Assembly (NCBI GenBank): GCA_022572825.1 | Contig: JACZVE010000255.1 | Span: 1 to 5,305 of the forward strand | Direction: 5' to 3' | DNA from: SAR324 cluster bacterium | GTDB taxonomy: Bacteria; SAR324; JACQKK01 | DNA: 5,305 nt | In this document: piece by piece, positions 1 through 5,194 of the stretch | How positions within the stretch are numbered: the first letter of the stretch is position 1 | Layout of the letters: every line of letters starts with the position of its first letter | Notes under the pieces: model-generated | What the model saw: only the letters and a program-made list of their open reading frames with translations | Told to the model about the DNA's origin: nothing | Database searches by the model: none | Translations under genes and position numbers: made by a program

Positions 1-152
1 AACCCATCTCGCCCAGTGAACTCTGGCGGCGCCGCGGCCCGCCCTGGCAACTTCACCGCAGGCTGGTATTGTCTCGCCGCGCTGCTCAATGCTTTGATAC
101 CGGGACGCGTCGGCTTCCCTGGCTGGCGCGGAAACAGGGCCACGGAGCCGCA

Positions 153-986
153 ATGCTCGCAATGAACTGGCTGCAGGCGCTGGTGCTGGGCCTGGTGCAG
201 GGGCTGACGGAGTTCATCCCCATCAGCAGCACCGCCCACCTGCGCATCGTGCCGGCCCTGCTTCACTGGGGCGATCCCGGCGCGGCATTCTCCGCGGTGA
301 TCCAGCTGGGCACGCTGGGCGCCGTGGTGGCCTACTTCGCACGGGACGTGTGGCGGCTGGCGGCGGCTGCTGCGCTCAGCCTCTTCCGTGGCGACGTGCG
401 GGCGGGGCCGGACGCCCGGCTGGCCTGGGCCATTGCCGCGGGCAACGTTCCCATCGCACTGCTGGGGTTCGGGTTGCGGGACGTGATCGAGCATCAGTTC
501 CGCTCGCTGTACCTGATCGCGGGGATGCTGATCCTCGTGGCGCTTGGGCTGGCGCTGGCCGAGCGGCGTGGCGAGGGGTCGCTGCCGATGGAGCGGCTTT
601 CCCTGCGCAGCGTCATGATGATCGGCTGCTTTCAGGCGCTGGCGCTGATTCCGGGCACTTCGCGTTCCGGGGCGACCATTCTGGGCGGGCTGTTGGCCGG
701 GTTGCAGCGGACGCACGCGGCCCGCTTCTCCTTTCTGCTGGGCATTCCGGCCATCGTCGGCAGCGGGCTGTTCGAGCTGCCCAAGGTGATAGCCGGGGTG
801 CGGGCCGGGGAGCTGTCGGCGGCGGCACTGGTTTTGGGACTGATTGCCGCGGCCGTGAGCGGCTACGCCTCCATCGCCTTTCTGCTGAGATACCTGCAGC
901 GGCACACGACGCTCCTATTCGTGTGCTATCGCCTTGCATTGGGCTTGCTGGTGGCCGGGCTGGCCTGGCAGGGCCTCATCCGTTAA
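153..986 (+). CDS. uppP: Undecaprenyl-diphosphate phosphatase (UppP/BacA family)
   Basis: Integral inner-membrane enzyme that removes a phosphate from undecaprenyl diphosphate, recycling the lipid carrier used for peptidoglycan and other envelope polymers; overproduction in other bacteria gives bacitracin resistance. The 277-residue product has the usual family length. Both signature motifs are visible: QGLTEFIPISSTAHL at residues 16-30 (E20 and the SS pair correspond to catalytic residues) and PGTSRSGAT at 167-175 (R171 is the conserved phosphate-binding arginine). Hydrophobic segments fill most of the chain. The frame is open further upstream, with a TTG at 69, but I chose ATG 153 because GGAG lies at 144-147 with 5-base spacing and the family sequence begins there; ATG 162 is possible. 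It is the first gene of a probable three-gene cluster, with 9 bases to the next start. The function is highly certain by motif; the start is slightly less so. Confidence 0.96.
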   Translation: MLAMNWLQALVLGLVQGLTEFIPISSTAHLRIVPALLHWGDPGAAFSAVIQLGTLGAVVAYFARDVWRLAAAAALSLFRGDVRAGPDARLAWAIAAGNVPIALLGFGLRDVIEHQFRSLYLIAGMLILVALGLALAERRGEGSLPMERLSLRSVMMIGCFQALALIPGTSRSGATILGGLLAGLQRTHAARFSFLLGIPAIVGSGLFELPKVIAGVRAGELSAAALVLGLIAAAVSGYASIAFLLRYLQRHTTLLFVCYRLALGLLVAGLAWQGLIR

Positions 987-995
987 TATGGACCC

Positions 996-1160
996 GTGAG
1001 CCTGAAACGCTTCTGCTATTTTTGCGGCAAGCCGGTCACCATCCGGCGGCAAATGTCTCTGTTTTGCAGCAAGCGCTGCGAGGCGCTCTATCAAGCCCTG
1101 CAACGCAACGGCGAACCCGCGCCTGCCGGCCCGACAGAGAGCCCTCACTCCCGCCCATGA
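996..1160 (+). CDS. Small four-cysteine zinc-ribbon protein (54 aa)
   Basis: A 54-residue reading frame starting with GTG, only 9 bases after the uppP stop. The N-terminal half is a compact metal-binding knuckle: C7-Y-F-C10-G-K, then F-C24-S-K-R-C28-E-A-L-Y, that is CxxC-x13-CxxxC. This layout resembles treble-clef zinc ribbons such as the gyrase inhibitor YacG (CPxC...FCSxRC), but the protein lacks other YacG features and I do not assign it there. The C-terminal 20 residues are Pro-rich and probably disordered. The ribosome site is weak (GGA at 990-992), so translation is probably coupled to uppP. Its TGA overlaps the next gene's ATG as ATGA. The cysteine pattern and the coupling on both sides make it a likely real gene that length cut-offs would miss. 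A role in binding nucleic acid or protein is inference. Confidence 0.72.
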   Translation: MSLKRFCYFCGKPVTIRRQMSLFCSKRCEALYQALQRNGEPAPAGPTESPHSRP

Positions 1161-1495
1161 GTGACCCGCTGTGGGCGCCGGTCGATCCGGGCGCCTGGCA
1201 ATCGGTGCCGCACGTCAAGGGCCGCCTGGCCACCGCCGATGACGTGAAGGCGGGCCGGGCCGTGTTTTACCTGGATGTAGAGGCGTCCCATGCGGCCCCC
1301 CACGAGATGGCGTTGCCGGCCTGCGGCATTCAGATCCTGGACGACGGTGGCTGTAAACCGGTGATCGTCATACAGGCGGAGGCGCTGAAGGGAGAGACGA
1401 TCGTCGGCGTTCGCTACCTGAAAGGCGGCGGCGGCGTCTGCTACGCCACGGAAGTGGAGTTGCTGCCCGCACCGGACGAGCGCTTCGCTCCCTGA
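1157..1495 (+). CDS. Conserved-looking hypothetical protein (112 aa)
   Basis: I do not recognise a named family. The start is the ATG at 1157, which overlaps the TGA of the zinc-ribbon gene (ATGA), indicating translational coupling; the same frame is open far upstream, but only because it is a shadow of uppP. The product is acidic and soluble-looking, with no signal peptide or membrane segment, and is rich in predicted beta strands: VFYLDV, PVIVIQAE, IVGVRYL and CYATEVELL. Three cysteines (C56, C65, C95) sit in or beside these strands. The composition (DVKAGRAVFYLD, then a Gly-rich turn and a charged strand) suggests a small beta-barrel or sandwich. No catalytic motif is visible. It closes the uppP cluster; the next 255 bases are non-coding. 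Confidence is high that it is a gene and nil on function. Confidence 0.8.
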   Translation: MSDPLWAPVDPGAWQSVPHVKGRLATADDVKAGRAVFYLDVEASHAAPHEMALPACGIQILDDGGCKPVIVIQAEALKGETIVGVRYLKGGGGVCYATEVELLPAPDERFAP

Positions 1496-1541
1496 TCTCA
1501 TGCTAATTCGCATTCAATATGAGGCGAATGTTGCTTGAGGC

Positions 1542-1682
1542 AAACCCCACCCCCATCCCCTCCCCGCCAGGCAGGGAGGGGAGCTTTCTTTAGCCTGATC
1601 GTGTTTGGATCACGATTGCGACGGTGTAAGCCCCCCCCCTTCTCTGCCCAGCGGAGAAGGGGGGACTGGAGGGATGAGGTTT
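1542..1682. repeat. MITE-like intergenic inverted repeat with three nested hairpins
   Basis: A 141-bp non-coding block between the uppP cluster and the hydrolase gene. Its ends are imperfect inverted copies: aaaccccacccc (1542-1553) against the reverse complement of gggatgaggttt (1671-1682), 10 of 12 matching. Inside are three hairpins: cccctccc/gggagggg (1557-1564 with 1574-1581, 9-base loop), atcgtg/cacgat (1598-1603 with 1611-1616, 7-base loop), and an 11-bp perfect stem ccccccttctc/gagaagggggg (1634-1644 with 1654-1664, 9-base loop). The left and right hairpins are related units in opposite orientation, so the whole is a long near-palindrome, as in REP/BIME doublets or MITEs that spread by transposases in trans. 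No transposase and no clear target duplication are visible. Copy number elsewhere in the genome cannot be judged here. Confidence 0.6.
1557..1591 (+). terminator. Possible intrinsic terminator of the uppP cluster
   Basis: The left hairpin of the intergenic repeat (8-bp GC-rich stem, 1557-1564 with 1574-1581) is followed within three bases by a T-rich tract, tttcttt at 1585-1591. It lies 62 bases after the stop of the 112-residue gene in the correct orientation. The T tract is interrupted by one C. The element may have been recruited as a terminator rather than having evolved as one. Confidence 0.35.
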
Positions 1683-1702
1683 ATGAGAAAATCCCTCGTA
1701 AA

Positions 1703-1731
1703 TCGTTATCTTTATTGCGGATTGGTATGAA
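1703..1731 (+). promoter_or_regulatory. Candidate extended -10 promoter of the HSL-type hydrolase
   Basis: In the short AT-richer stretch before the hydrolase there is TGG-TATGAA, an extended -10 (TGn) with TATGAA at 1726-1731 (4 of 6 to consensus). A poor -35 (TCGTTA, 1703-1708) lies 17 bases upstream. Transcription would start about 1737-1738, just before the ribosome site ggggg at 1740-1744. This is prediction by eye only. Confidence 0.28.
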
Positions 1732-1750
1732 CGATTGACGGGGGATCGCC

Positions 1751-2644
1751 ATGGCCAGTCCGCAGCTGCAAAAGGTCATCGATCTGTTGAGCGGCCGCCC
1801 GCCGCCGCGGGAGCAGACGCTGGCGGAGTACCGGGCCGGACTGGAAAAGCTCACTGCCGGTTTCCCCGTGGCTTCGGACGTTGCGGTGGAGCCGGTGAAT
1901 GCCGGCGGCGTGCCGGCGCATTGGATCGCCACGGCGGAGGCTGCCCCCGAACGGGTCGTCTATTTCCTGCACGGCGGCGCCTATGTGCGCGGCTCGGTCA
2001 ATTCGCACCGGGAGCTCGTTTCCCGCATCGCCCGCGCCGCCGGCGCTCGGGCGCTCGTCATCGATTACCGCCTGGCTCCGGAACATCCCTATCCGGCGGC
2101 CTTGGAGGACGCGCTGGCGGCCTGGCGCTGGCTGCTCGCCACGGGGACCGACCCCGCCCGCACGGTAATCGCGGGAGATTCCGCCGGAGGCGGACTGACC
2201 CTGGCTACCCTGGTGGCGCTGCGCGAAGCCGACACCCCCATGCCAGCCGCGGGCGTGCTGCTTTCTCCCTGGACGGACCTCAGCCAAAGCGGCCAATCCG
2301 TTCCCGACAACGCCGCTTGCGATCCCTTCCTGGACCGGGATTACCTGAACCTGATGGCGGGCCGATACCTGAACGGCGCCGATCCGCGCACGCCGCTGGC
2401 CTCGCCGCTGTTCGCCGAGCTGCACGGCCTGCCGCCGCTGCTGATTCAGGTGGGAAGCACCGAGGTGCTGCTCGACGACGCCACGCGCGCGGCGGAAAAG
2501 GCGCAAGCCGCCGGATGCGAAGTCACGCTGGAGACCTGGCCGGGCATGGTACACGTGTGGCACCTGTTCGCCTCGATGCTGCCGGAAGGCGAGCAGGCCA
2601 TCGCGCGCATCGGCGCCTGGGTGCGCCGGCGGCTGGGGGATTGA
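1751..2644 (+). CDS. Alpha/beta hydrolase, hormone-sensitive lipase (GDXG, family IV) type esterase
   Basis: Carboxylesterase-like serine hydrolase of 297 residues, the normal length for bacterial HSL-type enzymes. Visible motifs in order: oxyanion-hole HGG at 74-76 (FLHGGAYVRG), the family segment DYRLAPEHPYPAAL at 105-118, the nucleophile elbow GDSAGGG at 142-148 with Ser144, a segment GSTEVLLDD at 235-243 carrying the acid, and His268 in PGMVHVWH. In aligned HSL enzymes the catalytic acid column is usually Asp; here that column appears to be Glu238, a variant I believe common in related proteins. There is no signal peptide, so it is probably cytoplasmic. The substrate is unknown: short-chain esters, lactones or acyl conjugates are possible. 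ATG 1751 is preceded by ggggg (1740-1744) with 6-base spacing; an ATG at 1735 is in another frame. It ends 17 bases from the end of the convergent VKOR gene. The family is certain and the substrate is not. Confidence 0.93.
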   Translation: MASPQLQKVIDLLSGRPPPREQTLAEYRAGLEKLTAGFPVASDVAVEPVNAGGVPAHWIATAEAAPERVVYFLHGGAYVRGSVNSHRELVSRIARAAGARALVIDYRLAPEHPYPAALEDALAAWRWLLATGTDPARTVIAGDSAGGGLTLATLVALREADTPMPAAGVLLSPWTDLSQSGQSVPDNAACDPFLDRDYLNLMAGRYLNGADPRTPLASPLFAELHGLPPLLIQVGSTEVLLDDATRAAEKAQAAGCEVTLETWPGMVHVWHLFASMLPEGEQAIARIGAWVRRRLGD

Positions 2645-2661
2645 GCTGAACCGGCTCCCCC

Positions 2662-3588
2662 CTACGGTGCCGGGCCGGTGAAGTTGGAAAGCTGGGCCAG
2701 CCGTTCGGGCGCGAGAATCTGCCCATAGCGCTGACCGTTGACGATCCAGGTGGGGTAGGAAGTGATGTTCTCCTCCACGCAGGCCGGCGCGCGTGGGCTG
2801 TTGCGGCCGTTGGGGAAGCATTCCAGGTAGGGCAGCCGCTCCACTGACGCCTTGAACAGAGCCTTCTGTTCGCTGCAGGCCGGTCACCAGAACGCGCCGT
2901 AGAAGATGGCCTCGCGCTCCGACAGGTGCGTCGCCAGCGCCTTCAGGTACGGATCCTCCGGCCCGGCGGCGGGATCGAACAGGCCGCTGTAGTGCAGGTG
3001 CAGGCCCACCACCAGCGCTACCACCAGGGCGCCCGTTTGCCCGGCCCAGGACGGCCAGGCGAATCCCGGTAATCCGGCCGGCCGCTGCAGGGTCACCACG
3101 ACGACGGCGGCTGCCATCAGACCCAAGTGGGCCAGGCAGTACACGCACGTCGCCTCGATGACGCTGACGGAGATCACCGTCAGGTAAACGCTGATGCCCA
3201 GCCCTGCCAGCGCGATGATCCAGGAAAGCTGGAAGTGGCGCGCGGGATTGCGCACGCGGTAGGCGGTATAGCCCAGCGCCGCGTAGGCGATAAAGCCCCA
3301 GAATGCGGTCGGCAGGCCCAGGAAGCTGCCCCAGCGGCTCGCCTGCACGATATCGCAGGAACTGCCCTCTTCGCAGTAGAGCGGCTGGGTTCCCTGCCAC
3401 GCGGAGAGGGTCAGGTAACCGGTCAGCGCCATTCCCGCAACCGCCAGCGCCAGCAGCGGCCAATTGGGGCCGCGCCGTTTTTTCAGCACCGGCGCGCGGC
3501 TGCTGGATTTCTGGCGGCTCTTATCCTGCCCGGCTTTTTCCCTGCCGGCCGGGTGCTTGGCTTTGCGTCGGGCCACGGCTTTCCTCAC
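2662..3588 (-). CDS. VKOR-thioredoxin fusion, probable selenoprotein with in-frame TGA (Sec235)
   Basis: Membrane thiol oxidoreductase of 308 residues if the TGA at 2884-2886 is read as selenocysteine; stopping there gives 234. A basic N-terminus (16 Lys/Arg in 40) precedes about five membrane segments (43-64, 89-111, 121-143, 148-167, 183-200). The VKOR residues are present: loop cysteines C72 and C78, SRWG at 84-87, and quinone-proximal C148-V-Y-C151. A periplasmic thioredoxin-like domain follows, FYGAFW-U235-P-A-C238, extra cysteines C257 and C270, and the cis-Pro segment TSYPTWIVNG at 276-285. Known VKOR fusions have CPxC here, so TGA replaces exactly the attacking cysteine, and the frame stays intact to TAG. 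In the family, VKOR passes electrons from the thioredoxin domain to quinone, making disulfides in exported proteins. The GTG start overlaps the upstream gene's stop (GTGA), with ggggc before it. The fusion family is certain; Sec is strongly supported but unproven, and a nonsense mutation is the alternative. Confidence 0.9.
2849..2886 (-). promoter_or_regulatory. Candidate bacterial SECIS element following the in-frame TGA
   Basis: Reading the minus strand, UGA (2886-2884) is followed after 12 bases by GAACAGA-AGGC-UCUGUUC (2871-2854), a perfect 7-bp stem with a 4-base loop. The loop begins 19 bases after the UGA and has G at its second and third positions. Bacterial SECIS elements lie in the coding region directly after UGA, with the apical loop roughly 16-37 bases downstream and a conserved G among its first two bases; the E. 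coli fdhF loop GGUC sits at a similar distance. A second short helix, GCCU with AGGC (2880-2877 with 2852-2849), could extend the structure across an asymmetric internal loop. The bulged U of E. coli elements is not evident. It would bind SelB carrying Sec-tRNA. Confidence 0.68.
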
Positions 3589-4448
3589 AGCCCCATCTGG
3601 GCGAGCATGGCGCGGGTAAGCGGGTCGTCCGCCCGCTGCAAACCCTTGACGATGTCGAAGTGGTTTTGGCCCGGCACGGTGAGCTCTTCGCAGTGGAAGC
3701 CGCGCGCCCGCCAGGCCGTGGCCAGCATGCCGTTCTGGCGCCGGAACTCGTCGGTTTCGTCGGCGCCCACCGCGGCGAGCAGCGGAACCCCGTGCCTGGG
3801 AAGATTGTACAGGGGACTGTTGCGCCGGGCGGCCTCGGCATCCAGCCGCAGCACCTCGTTTTGGTAGCTCAAGCGGATGGGCTCCAGGTCGAACACGCCG
3901 CTGATGGCGGACACCCCCTTAACGGCGGGCGCGGGCAGGCCACCGTCCGCGGACCAATCCCTCGTCAGCATCATCATGCCAAGATGTGCGCCGGCGGAAT
4001 GGCCGGATACATACAGACGCTCAGCATCCCCATTGAACGACGCGGCGTTGCGGCAGCACCAGTCCAGCGCCTGTCCGCATTGACGGACGATCTCGTCAAT
4101 GGCGACGTTTGGGGCCAGATCGTAGTTGATCGATACGAACGCCGCGCCCGCGCCGACCATCGGTGCGGCCGGATAGCTGAAGAAAGACTTATCCAACGAC
4201 TGCCAGTAGCCCCCGTGGATGTACACCTGCACCGGGGCGCCCGCGGCCGCCGCCGGAAAAACGTCCAGCTTCTGCAGGGAAGAATCGCCGTAGGGAACAT
4301 CCAACCGGCACTCCAGATCGCCGCGCGTCCGCTCACTGGCCTGCTCGTACCAGTCGAAATGGTCCTGAAATTCCGGGTGCCTCGCGCGGAGGTTGAACTG
4401 AGCGTCCAGCTGCTGCTGATCGTACTGCTTATATACCGTGCCGGCCAT
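3585..4448 (-). CDS. Alpha/beta hydrolase resembling kynurenine formamidase (AFMID type)
   Basis: Serine hydrolase of 287 residues. It has the HGGYWQ signature at 78-83 (oxyanion hole) found in alpha/beta-fold arylformamidases, the nucleophile motif GHSAG at 149-153 with Ser151, an acid segment GADETDEFRRQ at 228-238, and His263 in GQNHFD. In animal AFMID the acid precedes a similar xxEFxRQ stretch, which points to Glu231 here. That family cleaves N-formylkynurenine to kynurenine and formate in tryptophan breakdown, but many bacterial relatives have unknown substrates and no other kynurenine gene is in the window. No signal peptide is seen. The frame is open to 4805, but ATG 4448 is chosen because AAGGTG (4458-4453) precedes it by a proper distance and family-like sequence starts there. 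Its TGA overlaps the GTG of the downstream VKOR gene, so the two are co-translated. Family confidence is high; the exact reaction is uncertain. Confidence 0.92.
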   Translation of the reverse strand: MAGTVYKQYDQQQLDAQFNLRARHPEFQDHFDWYEQASERTRGDLECRLDVPYGDSSLQKLDVFPAAAAGAPVQVYIHGGYWQSLDKSFFSYPAAPMVGAGAAFVSINYDLAPNVAIDEIVRQCGQALDWCCRNAASFNGDAERLYVSGHSAGAHLGMMMLTRDWSADGGLPAPAVKGVSAISGVFDLEPIRLSYQNEVLRLDAEAARRNSPLYNLPRHGVPLLAAVGADETDEFRRQNGMLATAWRARGFHCEELTVPGQNHFDIVKGLQRADDPLTRAMLAQMGL

Positions 4449-4751
4449 CGAGCACCTTATCCGGTTTGGCGCTGGCGCATTGTCGCGGCGCCCTCCCCGT
4501 ATATCTAAGCGCAAAGCGTACAGAGAGGCAACGGGGGGGGAATTTGGGCCGGAGCGGAGGAGGGTTTTTGAAGACGTCGGCGCCAGGGACGCGACACCCG
4601 CGCCAAATCCGGCCATAACCAAACGAGCCGGCCATAGACCCGGCGACCGCGGATGCCGCTGCGACTTTGGCCCGGGCGGGGTTCGGAGGCGCGAAGGTCC
4701 GGAGCGGCTGCGGGGCGATGTGCTCTGGAGGCCGATGAGGGAGGCTGGTGG
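4449..4751. other. Gene-free divergent intergenic region
   Basis: A 303-base stretch between the minus-strand hydrolase and the plus-strand nucleotidyltransferase remnant. Several long open frames cross it on both strands, but their translations are Arg/Pro/Gly-rich and low in information, as expected of GC-rich shadow frames. The part near 4503-4531 holds a candidate promoter for the hydrolase-VKOR pair. The part at about 4640-4750 ends in gagggagg (4737-4744), a good ribosome site for the ATG at 4752. I see no RNA gene or other repeat in it. Confidence 0.6.
4503..4531 (-). promoter_or_regulatory. Candidate sigma70 promoter for the hydrolase-VKOR pair
   Basis: On the minus strand TTGCCT (4531-4526) is separated by 17 bases from TTAGAT (4508-4503). 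The -35 matches 4 of 6 and the -10 matches 3 of 6, with an alternative TAGATA one base further on. The local AT content is higher than in the surroundings. A start near 4496 would leave a leader of about 48 bases before ATG 4448. Confidence 0.3.
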
Positions 4752-4838
4752 ATGATCGAACTGACTACGGAAAAACGAGCGGCGCTGATAGGATTGTGCC
4801 GGCACTACAGGGTGGCCCGGCTGGAACTATTCGGCTCG
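4752..4838 (+). pseudogene. Truncated MNT-type nucleotidyltransferase (N-terminal remnant)
   Basis: Twenty-nine residues starting at ATG 4752, with gagggagg at 4737-4744 as ribosome site. They look like the N-terminus of a minimal nucleotidyltransferase of the MNT/NTP_transf_2 family (antitoxin partner of HepT, DUF86): ALIGLCRHYRVARLELFGS, with the typical helix leading into the first half of the nucleotide-binding motif GS-x-ARG-x-x-x-x-x-SDxD. After the GS the sequence turns into SPGGERHYEG and the arginine and metal-binding aspartates never appear. The frame runs on to a stop at 4937, overlapping the next gene, with no family-like sequence. The break at about 4839 is therefore a deletion or replacement; no HepT gene follows. 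A very short expressed peptide is possible but could not be catalytic. Confidence 0.65.
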
Positions 4839-4900
4839 CCGGGTGGTGAGCGACACTATGAGGGTTGCCCGGGCAGGGGCGGATGGCTTAAAGTGCCTGT

Positions 4901-5194
4901 ATGTCCACCGTTCCCTTTGATACGCATGCCTACGTGAAAAAGCTTCAGGCCGCCGGGTTTACCGAAGCGCAGGCCGAAGTGCAGGCGGAGGCCATTGCCG
5001 AGCTGGTCAACGAGCAACTGGCGACGAAACGGGATCTGAAAGAATTGGAAACCACCCTGCAAAGAGATCTTGCGGAGCTGGAGACCGCGCTCAAACGCGA
5101 AATCAAGGAGCTGGAGCTGCGCCTGACCGTGCGGCTGGGCGCCATGTTTGTGGCTGCGGTCGGCGTTGTCGCGGTGCTGGTCAAACTCCTTTGA
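4901..5194 (+). CDS. Membrane-anchored coiled-coil protein, DUF1640-like (97 aa)
   Basis: A small protein with a layout I associate with bacterial DUF1640 (CCDC90/MCUR1-like) proteins. The N-terminal segment FDTHAYVKKLQAAGFTEAQ (6-24) resembles the family's opening. A helical region with alternating Ala and Glu follows at 25-42, then three 11-residue coiled-coil repeats (43-75) of the type KRDLKELETTL, and finally a C-terminal membrane helix of about 18 residues (GAMFVAAVGVVAVLVKLL, 80-97). It would be a tail-anchored oligomer with its coiled coil in the cytoplasm. The molecular function of bacterial members is unknown; eukaryotic relatives are mitochondrial inner-membrane proteins. ATG 4901 lacks a good ribosome site, but the family-like sequence starts there. 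It directly follows the broken nucleotidyltransferase, which suggests the locus was rearranged. Confidence 0.82.
   Translation: MSTVPFDTHAYVKKLQAAGFTEAQAEVQAEAIAELVNEQLATKRDLKELETTLQRDLAELETALKREIKELELRLTVRLGAMFVAAVGVVAVLVKLL
5027..5125 (+). repeat. Three tandem 33-bp coding repeats (hendecads)
   Basis: Within the coiled-coil gene, residues 43-53, 54-64 and 65-75 read KRDLKELETTL, QRDLAELETAL and KREIKELELRL. Each unit is 33 bases (5027-5059, 5060-5092, 5093-5125). The units share the pattern xR(D/E)(L/I)xELExxL, so the protein repeats are clear while the DNA copies have diverged at synonymous sites, meaning they are old or maintained by selection on the protein. Eleven-residue periodicity gives slightly right-handed coiled coils. 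Confidence 0.75.

Noticed and set aside
2..19. Tail of an upstream gene (THLAQ-stop)
   Set aside because: Five codons at the window edge are not enough to support a gene; all three plus frames look similar there.
69..98. Promoter TTGTCT-18-TTTGAT upstream of uppP
   Set aside because: Only 4 of 6 matches in each box and an 18-base spacer in GC-rich DNA; not distinguishable from chance.
69..152. N-terminal extension of UppP from TTG 69
   Set aside because: The extra 28 residues are Arg-rich and unlike UppP, and GGAG before ATG 153 fits the usual start.
1506..1529. Hairpin attcgc/gcgaat after the 112-residue gene as a terminator
   Set aside because: A 6-bp AT-rich stem with a 12-base loop and no following T tract.
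1535..1738. Small plus-strand ORF across the intergenic repeat
   Set aside because: The translation merely follows the palindromic pyrimidine/purine tracts and contains no protein-like pattern.
2650..2679. Terminator between the convergent genes (accggc with gccggt)
   Set aside because: A 6-bp stem with an 18-base loop and no T tract on either strand; it also lies inside the 3' end of the VKOR gene.
2662..2844. A separate 60-residue gene starting at GTG 2844
   Set aside because: It is the C-terminal half of the thioredoxin domain, lacks the active-site motif and has no good ribosome site; it belongs to the readthrough product.
1712..3463. Long 583-codon minus-strand frame and other large overlapping frames
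   Set aside because: They are antisense or frame-shifted shadows of the hydrolase and VKOR genes, typical of high-GC DNA, with no recognisable domain.
2884..3588. A stand-alone 234-residue VKOR ending in GAFW
   Set aside because: It would end one residue before a conserved redox motif and leave a family-matching thioredoxin half in the same frame downstream; a single CDS with recoded TGA, or a recent nonsense mutation, explains this better.
4449..4805. 119-residue N-terminal extension of the formamidase-like hydrolase
   Set aside because: The translation is low-complexity (Arg, Pro, Ser), covers the gap and a candidate promoter, and a good ribosome site precedes ATG 4448.
4865..4893. Promoter TTGCCC-17-TTAAAG just before the coiled-coil gene
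   Set aside because: The -10 matches only 3 of 6 and the implied transcript would be nearly leaderless; too weak to annotate.
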